This document shows, piece by piece, positions 47,336-57,500 of a stretch of DNA of 64,000 nucleotides (position 1 is the stretch's first letter; each line of letters begins with the position of its first letter). The notes beneath the pieces were generated by a model that was not told the DNA's origin, ran no database searches, and was given only the letters and a program-made list of their open reading frames with translations. The DNA is from Letharia columbiana (lineage: Eukaryota > Ascomycota > Lecanoromycetes > Lecanorales > Parmeliaceae): the NCBI RefSeq assembly GCF_014066305.1, contig NW_023501037.1, positions 1,302,501 to 1,366,500 of the forward strand. Reading direction: 5' to 3'. The translations under genes and the position numbers were made by a program.

Positions 47336-47620
47336 TATTAGTTTTAATAGCTTATAACCATTAGCCACAGCTTATGACCATTAGTTACAATGTGGCTGAG
47401 GGCTATAGTTATATAGCTATAGGCAAACATTCGAATGACTCGAAGGAACGAATCTCCAGTGATTTGGCAAGCGACTTTTTGCATTTATATCAGGCCCATG
47501 CCCACTGCATGAAGTTCTTTCCTTATGTTCTACCTATCTATATATGCGATCTATTTACATAGCATTCATATATAGCCCTAGCCCTAATTGTATTGAACAT
47601 AGCCTATCATATTGCCAACA
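47336..47620 (+). repeat. 3' LTR of Copia copy 2
   Basis: Follows the purine tract AATAAAGAGAGAG and ends ATTGCCAACA before the CATAG duplication. From about 47390 on, it keeps many C and G bases that are T or A in the other LTRs, so RIP is much weaker toward the host flank. Confidence 0.9.
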
Positions 47621-47790
47621 CATAGCACATTGAGAAGAGCTAGGAGCTGGCCAAGCCCAGCCCAAAGTCCGACATTGACTTTGACGGTACACGCGAAAGC
47701 TACAATACCATATCTGGTGATCTCATACACTCCGTACCAGACCCCCGCTCCAAGAACATGTGCAATTAGACTCGAGGCATAAATCTGCAC
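47584..47790 (-). pseudogene. Possible membrane-protein C-terminus cut by Copia copy 2
   Basis: The minus-strand frame reads VQIYASSLIAHVLGAGVWYG...VGLWAGLGQLLALLNVLC up to the CATAG duplication. Joining across the insertion to 30069 continues YVALFLV and a stop, i.e. the Copia element sits a few codons before the end of a hydrophobic frame. Upstream on the same strand (about 47.9-48.0 kb) a frame reads AKLQSQRLKSEENIEIMLED..., coiled-coil-like, but I could not join it by clean splicing. It may be a real host gene end or chance hydrophobic sequence. Confidence 0.3.
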
Positions 47791-48091
47791 TTTGGCATTT
47801 TGCCATAGTGAGACGGTTGTTCAGATGAAAATACCAAACCCTACACAGTACATCTTTGTACTTCTGGCAAGCGCTGACTTCGGCCTTCCGCTCACAGCTG
47901 CGTTTGGAAAAGCTTTGAGAGATCCTCAAGCATGATTTCGATGTTCTCCTCTGACTTCAGCCTCTGAGACTGCAATTTTGCTAGAACTTCTGTTGTCTAT
48001 CGTAAGATTTGCAGCTTTGCGATGTGGCATACTCGCCGAGACCGGCAAATGGATGAGCTACCAAGGTCAATTGAGATTATGCCCTACGATA

Positions 48092-50950
48092 TTATTTCCC
48101 TGATTCGTCGGCCGAGGGTTCCGTCTGGAGTATACTTCTGTATTTATCCAATGCCAGCAGGTATTTCTTACTTGTCGGACCGTGGATTTCCTGAGTCAGA
48201 TTGAGGGAGATCGATGCTTCGATTTTTGCTTCCTCATTCTTCCCCACCGCAACCAAAATTTTGGACAAAGAAATTCTGTACAATATTGCTAAGAGGGACT
48301 TTGGCCCTTTAAACCTGATTGCAGCTTCTAAGGCTTGCCTTTGAGTTCCTTCCGCTTCGTTAAATTTGGACTGACGACGATATGTATCAGCCAGACCGTC
48401 CAGCGCCATGTAACCCCTATCACTGTGGATTGCCTGGAAGCGTTGTAGAGACAATGCGAAATAGCTTTCAGCCTCGGCAAGGTTTCCATAGAAGATTTGG
48501 CCATTTCCAGCATTCAGTAGCATGAATGGATCCTCTTTACCACTGTTGAGAAGTAAATACTTCTGCAACCGTTTTAGCAAAAGATCCCTAGCCTTGCAGG
48601 CTTCCTGTTCTTTCGACTTGATAGTGATCAGGAGATATAATCTTCGTAGACTTCTCAACGATCTCACATCGTATTTCCCATACTTGGCTTCCGAGAATCG
48701 CAGATGTATTCTTCGAAGCTGCTCTGCGTCGTTTAGCCCACCCATGTATTCTAAGATATTTGCTAAGCTCCCTATGCTGTCAGACATCGCACCACTACCT
48801 TCAAGGCCAACTTGAGTACTAATTTGTAAGCTTTTGGTCGCGTAGATCTTCGCTTGTGCAGGGTTTGAAATCTCAAGAAGCCTCCGAGAAGCATAGCAGA
48901 GTAGTTCTGATGCATGATTGAGAGCCTTCGTATCCACGTCGTCGTCGCTTTTGCCATTGTCGGCGTCGTTGTCGTTTTCGGCGTCGTCGATGCCTTCCGC
49001 AGAATCACCATTTTCAGAGTGGTCATCCTCGTCTTTGTCATCAATTCCCATATCTTCATTCCATGCATCCCCGAAAAGATGACCATCGTTCCACAAGTTC
49101 AAATTCGAAAGTATTTCTGATAGAGGCAATGTGCCATTGGAAGGCTGTAGTTGATCCGCTTTTAGTATTTCCATGATATGTGGCATGATCAAAGATGAGA
49201 TGCTATATTTCAAGCTCTCTTCTCGGTGGTAGGACTTGCAAGTGAAAATTTCCACTGTCCGTAGTAAGCACTGATGGAACTCATGATTTGTTTTGAGCCA
49301 ATTCCGCATTGCAAGGCGAACCAATCGGTGTAGATCGAAGAGCCGGCTTTGTAGATCAGCGTCCTCAGATTTCTGTCTCTCAGTAATGAAACAAAAGGCT
49401 CGGAGAGTGCCAATAGCCTTGCTGAAAGAAATGACGTCTTCCCCGTCCCGCTGTATCAAGAATTCGGGAATTGCTTGGGCATCAGCCATGCTCATCATTG
49501 ACAGCAACTCTGCGGCTTGTGGAAAATGCGACCTGATACACTCAAAAGAGATGACCCAGGTGGTTGCTATGGGGTTTTTGGATTGAGAATCTCGTACTTC
49601 GTCCTCAAAGTCCTCACTCAGCAGTCGCACTTGTGAGGTGTCGCTCTGGCGGAACATGTCCAGGTAGCTGTTAAGAGACACGTCATTTTCCAGCATGAAG
49701 GACGCTGCTTGTACGATCGCCAAAGGTGTGCGCGAAAGCTCTTCTACGAGCTCAATGCACGACTCCTTCGGTGTATAAGGAAAGTTGTTGCCAAGGAGCG
49801 AGATCAAGAGGGATGTGGAGTCAGCTAAAGTCATTGACGGAAGTTCGATGATGTTTGTTTTCGCGAACTTCCTCCCAACATGGCCGAAACGAGAAGTCAA
49901 CAAGATTGAACCCTGATATGATCGCGGTAGATGTTGACAAAGACGAGCAGAACCTTGTCCGTACATGATTTCTTCATCGTCTGCATTATCGAGAATCATC
50001 AGCCACTTGCCAAAGTCGGCGCTCTCAAGTCTTTCCTTCACGAGCTCGAGGATATTGGCTTCTGGACTTTCCGATCCTGGAATGCCTAGCTTTCGTGCTA
50101 TTTGGCGATAGGCATTTTTGAAACGTTCAACGGTTCCAGCATATACCCAAAACACTGATACCTTGAGATGGCTTTTAAATCTTTGAGCATACTGCAAGGC
50201 GATCTTCGTCTTTCTGTTCGATCCGATTGATTAGCTAAGACTGAGCTTGAAGGCAGATTCTGAGGCGCAGGTTCCCCTCTTCTATTCGATCACTTACCCC
50301 ATACCACCTAAGCCGATCAAGGCCAGTCGAGAATATTGGTCATCAAGGCAAAGACTTTCTTCTAAAGATGCCATCACCTCCTGTCTACCAGTGAACTCAT
50401 TGGAAACTTGGACTGGGACCATAAAATAAGTCTTTGGAGGCTTTGCAGCCGGCTGCTCGACACTCGTTGAAGCCATAGCCGATGTCAACAATTGCATATC
50501 TTCCAGACCGACTAGTCCTCTGAGATTGTAGGGGTTTAAATGCAAGGCGAATCTGTCAAGCGTTTGGACAATCTCTTTGACCTCTTTCTCCTTTCTGGCG
50601 CTTTTGATTGCCTTCCAACCACGTTCCAGTTTGGAGGCGTTCTTTTGCACGAGGACATCCTCAAAAATCGCCTTCAACTGCTCTAGTTTTCTCTCACACC
50701 CTTTCAGAACGGGGCTCAGGGCCCTGCATGAGTCTTCGCCAACATCTTTGCGTTCAACTGTCCATTGAACTTGACTTAGGGTATTAGCGAAGAGCGGCAA
50801 TGTAGTTTCAATATCCCGAAAAGCTTCTGGGACTTCATCGGCCTTCTCGCCATACTCTCTGACTTGAGAGACGACTTTGCGGCTGAAGCCGACTAGAGCT
50901 ACGACATTTGTGATGATGTTGATGACCACAAGAGCCTCTGCGCCGCTCAT
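48092..50950 (-). CDS. SesA/NB-ARC/TPR NLR-like protein, 924 aa
   Basis: Two exons on the minus strand (50950-50298 and 50213-48092) with an 84-nt intron placed inside the P-loop codons (GLGGMG-KTKIALQYA). Residues 1-130 (MSGAEALVVINIITNVVALVGF...) match the SesA-type N-terminal domain found on fungal NTPases. NB-ARC follows: P-loop about 213-221, Walker B LMILDNADD, GSILLTSRF, and LSRTPLAIVQAASFM (GxP-like). A winged-helix region with FDLHRLVRLAMR comes next. An acidic linker (many Asp/Glu, with ENDNDADNGKSDDD) precedes C-terminal TPR units such as ALDGLADTYRRQSKFNEAE. Fungal NLRs of this architecture act in non-self recognition, heterokaryon incompatibility or regulated cell death; the role here is inferred. 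No lesions seen. It lies 0.5 kb from the RIPped transposon nest and is divergent from the HHE gene. Confidence 0.92.
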
Positions 50951-51244
50951 TTATGACTCGGCTAACTTGTACAAATTTTTAGGGGAAAAAAGGGTGGCGG
51001 CAAAGATAGTTGTCGTTGCATTGTCTTAAAACTGTGTAAAGCTTCAATAGTTGAATGTTCTTTAAAGGATAGAGTGACTCGGACACGCAATGAGATTAAT
51101 CGATATTCGGCTAAGTGGAAGGATTTCTTGGTGTCCTCGCTCTATCAAAGAACTTCACTTCTGGCCTGCTTTAAGCGCTTATACTCGTATGTCCCCACAA
51201 CCTGTCCCCCACTACCACGTTTACATTCCGAGAAACCAAGCATC

Positions 51245-52082
51245 ATGGCCGCTGGAAAACCATTGGCTGATGGCCCATATCCTCTCATCGGGACTCCATC
51301 CAAAACGCAAGATATAGTAACGGCTACCTCAAATCCTGATATTCCCGCAGCTAGTGTTTTGCAGAAATCTCATGCCGCCATTCACGCTGCCAGCGAATGC
51401 GCTGTCAACAGCATCTACCTCCAAGCTCCCAATGTCCGCAACCCGTCTGACATCAAGGACTTCCTACACTTCGTGATACTATGGGGAAATTTCGTCGACA
51501 GACATCACGAGACAGAAGAAGAATCCATCTTCCCAGATCTCGAGAACTTCACGGGAGATAAAGGACTGATGCAACATAGTGTGGAGCAGCATCATGCGTT
51601 TCATTCCGGCTTGCAGACACTCAAGAATTATGCTTCTAGTACAGCGCCGGAGGACTACAGCAGCGACAAAAGGAAAAGTATCATCGACGGCTTTGGCCCG
51701 ACGCTGCAGGAGCATCTGGTAGATGAGATCGATACCTTGCTGACTTTGAAAAAATATGACAGTGAGGGATTGATGCAAGTTTGGAAGGTATCTGAGGCTG
51801 AAGCCCGTGCGAAGACGCGCTCAACTGGCGCCTCGAAGGCATCGCCCACCGAACCGGAAGCCACAACGCAAGACGGCTGACTCTGTTCTGTAGAAGGAAG
51901 TCTTCCCTTTCGCACTGGGTCTGGCCGACACGACATATGAAGGCGGCAGACACAAGTTTCCGCCTGTGCCTTTCTTCATACCCTATATTGTGCACTACTG
52001 GTTCAGCTGCAAGTATGCCGGCACATGGCGATTTGCACCGTGCGACTTCTGGGGCAAGCCACGACCACTCGAGTTTGTGTAG
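51245..52082 (+). CDS. Hemerythrin-like HHE cation-binding domain protein, 243 aa
   Basis: Two exons (51245-51787 and 51894-52082). The HHE four-helix bundle ligands are visible: KSHAAIHAASE, FVDRHHETEEESIFPDLE, SVEQHHAFHSGLQ and LQEHLVDEIDTLL, a carboxylate/His di-iron site type. The C-terminal exon EVFPFALGLADTTYEGG...YIVHYWFSCKYAGTWRFAPC matches fungal family members. The first exon remains open for 31 codons past the donor (VSEAEARAKTRSTG...), which looks like coding sequence. A GTATCT donor and CTGAC branch site allow a phase-0 intron of 106 nt, but a frameshift near 51.87 kb is the alternative. ATG chosen for its ATCATGG context. Fungal members are mostly uncharacterised, linked to oxygen or metal sensing by analogy. 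Confidence 0.85.
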
Positions 52083-52872
52083 CAAAGGCATAATTCGATG
52101 ATTCTCATCCCCCACCACGTCTGTTTTGAAGATAAAAACCCCTACACCATTGTACCAGCGCCAATAGGAATCGAACCTTTAATGGATCAGATACCTCTAA
52201 TCTGTTTTGGCTACAGGTTTTTTCTCTCTTCCAAACCAATTGGCTTTATTGCAGCTTCTGGTTCACCTTTGACTCGATTGGCTTATGTGGTTAAAGCAGA
52301 CGCTGCAATAGGTGGAGTGTCGCCACGACGCCGGATGTCACAAGATGAAACGACTGGCCATGTGGGACAGACGGTGACCCTAAGAGGCCCCTGGACCCTG
52401 GGTCAGGGGAAGGTGATGAGCGGTCCGACGAATTCTACGCAGGCAGGATCAAAACTGCGCACACAACGCGGCTTTTTGGTGTTTCACGATCTTTGGTTTT
52501 CGATGATACTTTTCTTGGGCGTAAAGTATTTTACCACGCTCCTTCGTAATTGGGCTGGTCTCGTTCGTTGAGGATGGCTTTCCACATCTCATGGCATATC
52601 TTGTTTCACTTTCCTCCATCTTCATCACTACTTACCAGTCGGCTTTGCGAACTTTGTATCAAATTTCAATCATAATGTTGCAACTTGCAATGACTTTCAT
52701 AACAAGGTTCCGGGACAAATTGCGAGTCGTCAGTTTCACTTATATCTAAGCGTGAGCTAGGACTCCAACAATAACGAGGCCATGTGCTATCTACCTATCC
52801 CCTTGTTCTCGACTCTATGGAACATCCTCTTGAATCTCCTCTCGTGCTTGCTCTCATTAATGTCAACCAGCC
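52083..52872. other. Intergenic region with tRNA-like B box
   Basis: On the minus strand near 52165-52180 there is a perfect RNA polymerase III B-box (GGTTCGATTCC), a 7-bp hairpin GATTAGA/TCTGATC 5' of it, and a CTGT...ACAG hairpin. A possible end pairing GCCAAT/ATTGGC spans about 70-90 nt (about 52155-52250). The D-arm and anticodon loop do not fit a functional tRNA, so it is a decayed tRNA, a tRNA-derived element or chance. An open frame at 52098-52571 has no support as a gene. The stretch before 52873 is the CT-rich leader of the glycosyltransferase gene. Confidence 0.3.
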
Positions 52873-54146
52873 ATGGGTACCATCCCATATCTATCACCAC
52901 CAGATTTGAAATCTTCTCGCTTCTTGGTCATCTATTGCGTTATTAGCACACTCTTCTGCTTTCGCCTCATTCATTTGGCCAAAGTCAACGCTGTTGCACC
53001 AGTTGACTGCCCGCATCCTCTCGCTTCATTAGCATTGAATGCCTCGGAGCATTCCCCCCTTTTCCCCAGGAAAATATGGCAGACCTCGAGAACCGGTCCT
53101 TCAGGATTAGATGAGAAGGACCGCAAGGCCATTCAGTCATGGGTGAAGATCAATCAGAAGCACCGATACGAAATCCTTACACAGTACAGCGCCGAAAGCT
53201 ACGTCAAAGACCGCTTCTCGCACAGGCCTGACATCCAAGAGATCTTTGTTGATCTCCAGGATCCCATCTTACGCGCCGATTTCATTCGGTATCTGGTGCT
53301 TCTGGGAGACGGCGGGGTATATAGTGACATTGATACTACGTCGCTGATACCGATAGAGGACTGGGTGCCTTCAGCTTACGTCAATAAGGTAAATCTAGTT
53401 GTTGGCGTTGAATACGATACGCTCGATGGAGGGCGATGGGGAGACTGGAGCCTTGACCTACAATTCTGTACTTGGACAATCTTGGCAAAGCCTGGGCACT
53501 TGTTGATGGAGATGGCTGTGGACCGGGTAGTCGCTGGTCTGAAGGCGCTAGCACGACAGCAGGAGACGACAATTTCTGGCATCCGCCCATCATTCATGGA
53601 GGTCTTGAATACAACCGGTCCCGCTCTTTTTACTGGAGCCGTTATCGAGGGTCTGGCCCATACCACTGGGACAAATTTCACATGGCATAATATCACTGGT
53701 ATCACAGAGTCGAAGCTTGTTGGTGACGGTACGTATTTTCGGAGACCAGAATTCCTCTTCTGGACCGTATTCTGGGTCTGGAGACCTGTCTTGGGAGTGT
53801 TGATTTTGCCGATATGTTTCGAGGCTGGAAAGTCCCGTCTTACGTAGCAATGCTAATTCCGAAATGTTTAACAGTGCTTATACTGCCCATCAATGCTTTC
53901 GGATCGGGTCAAGCGCACTCGAAGAGCGGCAGCCCAGATGAAAATACCGCGCTGGTGCAGCATCTTTTCAAGGGCTCCTGGAAAGTCGACCACCCGTTCG
54001 GCGGGAAGGCCGAGAAGGCTCGAGAGCAGTCTGATGCACAACAGGGTGAAGCGGAATCGTCTGAGAAGTCAAGTGAGCATGGGGAGGATTCGAATTCGGA
54101 AGAGAAGCAAGAAAAGAAGTACGAGAACAAGCAAGATGCAAACTAG
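52873..54146 (+). CDS. GT32 (Och1-like) glycosyltransferase, 375 aa
   Basis: Two exons (52873-53728 and 53875-54146); the 146-nt intron has a GTACGT donor and joins LVGD to VLILPINAFGSGQAHS in phase. It is a type II membrane protein: the signal anchor about residues 18-38 (FLVIYCVISTLFCFRLIHLA) is followed by a luminal catalytic domain. Conserved features are PRKIWQTSRTGP, LRADFIRYLVLLGDGGVYSD, the DID metal-binding motif (DXD) and C-terminal ALVQHLFKGSWK. The family adds mannose in the Golgi (Och1 starts outer-chain N-glycan mannosylation); the exact linkage is not determined. The acidic, Lys/Glu-rich tail (GEAESSEKSSEHGEDSNSEE) is probably disordered. Confidence 0.92.
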
Positions 54147-55363
54147 TAAGATGGGAATGAAGGGAGGCGTGAGGAGAAGCACGAGTGAGAAGCTAGCAGT
54201 TGCAATATCGCTTCTGCCTTGGGGTGTAGGCCTGGAGCAAACGCTCTAAGACCATACTGATTCTCTCAACGACGTTGATAACACGGCGACTGTGATATCT
54301 TGATCGACGGAAGAACGTTGCAGTCAGGACGACATGCTCGAACTGTGCAAAGAAAGTATGCCACGGGCTACAACCCGGACCACCCAGATTGCAGGAATTT
54401 GGGGAGATTATCGTGGACCTGTAAGATTCTAAGCAAGACCGCTACAAGTCATGGCATTTGGGAGATATGTGACCTGCATTACTTGAGTGTACAACATTAG
54501 CAAGTTCTCGACCAGCCAATTTTGAACTGGCAAAATTGAACTGCTCAGCTCATTGTAATCAACTCGCGTCCCCATTTGCAGCCAGAGTACATCATCCCCG
54601 TAATAGTCTTGAAGCGGGTTTCATTTCGAGGAGCTTCACGCTGGATCGCTCCTTCCGTCTCTGTTTCAACTGCACTCTCGCGGTTGCCTCTTTCTTTGCA
54701 CTGTTGACGAGTCACTTCACTTCACTTCACTTCATATCATACCTCACGAGCGTACCCGTTTCTCCCAGCGACCGTATCTCTCCGACCACGAGGCTCGGCA
54801 TGGGGGCCGGTACTGATCACAAGGCTATCGTGTACTTCGTGCACTGCTAGGTCTCCAGGATGTGAAGAGAAGCCCGAAGGGCTATCTGAGCTGGCCGGTA
54901 CAGAGAGTGGAATACATTAAGGGAGAAAATCTGGGAGGGAAGCGCCATCTGGTGGGAGAGTAGCGGGGGTAAGAAGGTAGAGGAAAGCCTGATTGGGACG
55001 GTGAGTCGTCGAACGAGACGAGTCTCTCTGAGTGCAATGCTGACTTGAATCAAAGGTGGTCCATGCGCTTGGTAAGAATGATCGTAGCAACAACACATTA
55101 TCATATCCGGACTCAAACTTTGACAGTTCATCGAACGGCTTTCCGAATAGATAGGGACACTGGTAGTCATCAATTCAAATTATTGCCCATAGCTGCTGCT
55201 TAGCCTCAGTCGTTTCATAACAGCAGTCTGCAAGTGTTTGCGCATGCTCCCAAAAGTTGAAAATTGTGACACTGAGCCACGCAACGCTTCGAACCGTATA
55301 CACGCTGAAACACCCTTTATATACAACACAACCCCCTCTTCCCTGAAGTTTTCTTCTCGAGTT
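54147..55363. other. Intergenic region, 1.2 kb
   Basis: No supported gene. A short CACTT-type pentanucleotide repeat lies at about 54714-54734. Frames at 54536-54850 (plus) and 54847-55173 (minus) look like chance. The right end is the 3' UTR of the NDUFS8 homologue. Confidence 0.5.
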
Positions 55364-56112
55364 TTACCGGTATGGAGCATCAGCCCGCGCAGCAGCAGCC
55401 AGCTCGGGCTCCCATTTATCCCCATTGGCCAGCAACTTCTCCTTGTTATAAAGCAGCTCTTCCCTCGTCTCTGTGGCGTATTCTGCGTTGGGAGCTATAA
55501 AAGTGACGAATTAGCCATTGCCCGTACAAACAGTCCGTGATCTCAGGGAAGTGACTTACACTCGACAATTGCGTCCACTGGGCAACTCTCCTGACAAAAC
55601 CCGCAGTAAATGCACTTTGTCATATCAATATCGTATCTTGTAGTCCTCCTACTCCCATCCTCTCTCTCCTCGGCCTCAATCGTAATAGCGCTCGCCGGGC
55701 AAATAGCCTCGCACAGCTTGCAAGCAATACACCTCTCCTCCCCGGTCGGATATCGCCTCAAAGCATGCTCCCCACGGAATCTTGGAGAGATTGGTCCCTT
55801 TTCAAAAGGATAGTAGATCGTATATGGCGGCCGAAAGAACTGCTCTAGCACAACGTACATGCCTCGCAGCATCTCGGTAAGGAGAAAGTATTTACCGGCT
55901 TTGTCGAGGGCAGACTCTTTGCTTTCATCCCAACGCTCCTTTCGTGCGAGCCGGAAGCCTTGGGGTGGTGGGCCAGCTGGAGTTGCGGCTAGGCGGGAGG
56001 TGCTGGTGAAGGTGGCGGATGGCATTGTTGTACGTGTGGCGAGGAAGGAGGTGAGGGGAATGGAGGTGGGACGCGCGCGGGCGAGCATCATGAGAGAGCG
56101 TGCTGAAGCCAT
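55364..56112 (-). CDS. NADH:ubiquinone oxidoreductase 23-kDa iron-sulfur subunit (NDUFS8/TYKY)
   Basis: Two exons on the minus strand (56112-55560 and 55494-55364) with a 65-nt intron (GTAAGT donor) give 227 aa, the family's usual size. It is a nuclear-encoded core subunit of mitochondrial complex I, carrying two 4Fe-4S clusters (N6a and N6b) in the electron path to quinone. Residues 1-45 are rich in Arg, Ser, Thr and Ala, a mitochondrial presequence. Two ferredoxin motifs are visible: [12 protein letters not shown] and [12 protein letters not shown], each CxxCxxCxxxCP. The C-terminal exon ([20 protein letters not shown]) is the conserved tail. Divergent with the acyl carrier protein gene, another complex I component. 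Confidence 0.96.
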
Positions 56113-56277
56113 GGTGGCGGGTATAGAGAAGAATGCTGTGGCGAGGTGCGAATTGGGAGGTGGAGGTGATGGAAATGGCGCTAACGGTCGCTAGTGTAGT
56201 GATGCGAAAGAGGTCGGAGCTCGTCACCAAGAACATTACAACGACCATAACCCGACGTTAGAACGTTCAAAATCAAG
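56113..56277. promoter_or_regulatory. Bidirectional promoter of two complex I genes
   Basis: Only 165 bp separate the start codons of the NDUFS8 homologue (minus) and the acyl carrier protein (plus), so both must share this stretch for 5' UTR and promoter. No named transcription-factor motif could be assigned with confidence. Confidence 0.6.
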
Positions 56278-56964
56278 ATGATCCGTACCGCTCTAATCCA
56301 GTCCGTCCGATGCGCCTCGAGGTCCGTGACAAGGACACAGCTTCCAGCGTCGCGAGCAATTGCTCCCTGCTTCTCCGTCACATCCACCCGGTCGACTCCA
56401 GCTCCACGATACCCAGGCATCAGATACTATTCAGCACCAGCAGGATTGTCGAAGCCAGAGGTTGAGGGGAGAATAATGGATCTGCTGAAGAACTTTGACA
56501 AGGTATGGCTGGCTGTGGCTTTAAGATATGGACAAGTGGGCTAAATGATTACAATTCAGGTCAAAGATGCGTCGAAGGTATGGTGGGCAATAATTTTGGG
56601 TCACAACGGCATGTCTGACTTGGTGCAAGCTCTCGAACACGTCACACTTCTCGAATGACCTAGGTCTGGACAGTTTGGACACTGTGGAGGTGGTTATGGC
56701 TATTGAGGAGGTGAGATGCTATATGGTAGGGAGCGGATTTGCCCGGTCTGACTTTCGCACAGGAATTTAGCATTGAGATTCCGGACAAGGAGGCAGACTC
56801 GCTTTTGAGCAGTATGTTTTCTCTGTGGAAAGGCATGGCTCTTCGGGTGCTAATCTTTTTGCAGTCGACAAAGCAGTAAACTACATACTGGGCCAGCCAG
56901 ACGGTAAGCACGTGGAAGAATACGAATGACATACAGCTGCTGATACATTCCTTCAGCTCACTGA
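56278..56964 (+). CDS. Mitochondrial acyl carrier protein (complex I subunit NDUFAB1)
   Basis: Six exons (56278-56502, 56560-56577, 56630-56710, 56763-56811, 56865-56903, 56957-56964) with introns of 52-57 nt give 139 aa. After an Arg/Ser-rich mitochondrial presequence comes the ACP fold: [40 protein letters not shown] with the 4'-phosphopantetheine serine in [24 protein letters not shown] and the end ILGQPDAH. It holds growing acyl chains in mitochondrial fatty acid (lipoate) synthesis and is a structural subunit of complex I. Exon 2 codes only six residues (VKDASK) and the last exon only two (plus one split codon); both are needed to keep the conserved frame. Divergent from the NDUFS8 gene. 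Confidence 0.94.
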
Positions 56965-57500
56965 AGCCAATCAGTATCCCGGATAATGGGAGGTGGAGGA
57001 GCATCCAGGGGATTCTGTCAATTCCGAGGGTTTTGTTTCGAAGGCCCCGGTAGCTGTACTATTCTAGAGCCCAATCATGTCTAACTTTGGCGTACAAATA
57101 AACACAAACACTCTACCAATCCTTTTTTACAATTTGGACTTCATTTGCTTCCCGGAATGCCTAGAGGCATATCTCGGATGGGACTACTAGTACTATTCTT
57201 TTGTAGGCGCCAATGCTGCGGCAAGCGTAAGCGAGCTCCTGAAACGGAGCGTAGCCTATGCAACGGAGTACCCAACCCAACACCGCAAAGGAATTCGAAG
57301 GATTCTCAATCTGAAATATCAGCGCCTTGACTGACAGCGAAGTAAAGGGAGACTTCAGTCGCAGCTCAGGAATCAAAGATTTCTTGCCGCCGAACCCAAG
57401 GTGACACGAGCGGATGCTTTCACCTCCCGCGTTCCGCAGTCCTGTCACCAATCTGCAAGAATATCGACAACACTCTTCCTAAGCTCGAGGTCACAGCTCC
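56965..57500. other. Intergenic region, 536 bp
   Basis: 3' UTR of the acyl carrier protein gene and promoter of the GOLPH3 gene. No gene or strong motif seen. Confidence 0.5.

Larger units (their letters stand above)
30070..47620 (+). mobile_element. Copia LTR retrotransposon with nested insertions (copy 2)
   Basis: One Copia insertion bounded by perfect CATAG target duplications (30065-30069 and 47621-47625). The 5' LTR begins TGTTGG at 30070 and ends at 31867, itself split by two MITEs; the 3' LTR is 47336-47620 (285 bp, ending CCAACA). Copia parts lie at 31868-34380, 36396-37587, 44729-45207 and 46520-47335. Decayed motifs in order on the plus strand: Gag zinc knuckle (CYNCKKIGH-like near 32.83 kb), protease (DSGAT-like near 33.18 kb), integrase, reverse transcriptase near 37.2 kb, and RNase H (VAISTIEAKY, from VALSxTEAEY) near 46.75 kb. 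The polypurine tract AATAAAGAGAGAG precedes the 3' LTR. RIP has destroyed every frame. The two Copia copies are in opposite orientation with their 5' LTRs facing the methyltransferase island. Confidence 0.92.

Noticed and set aside
52098..52571. 157-codon plus-strand ORF after the HHE gene
   Set aside because: No conserved motif or domain, overlaps the tRNA-like element, and composition resembles intergenic DNA.
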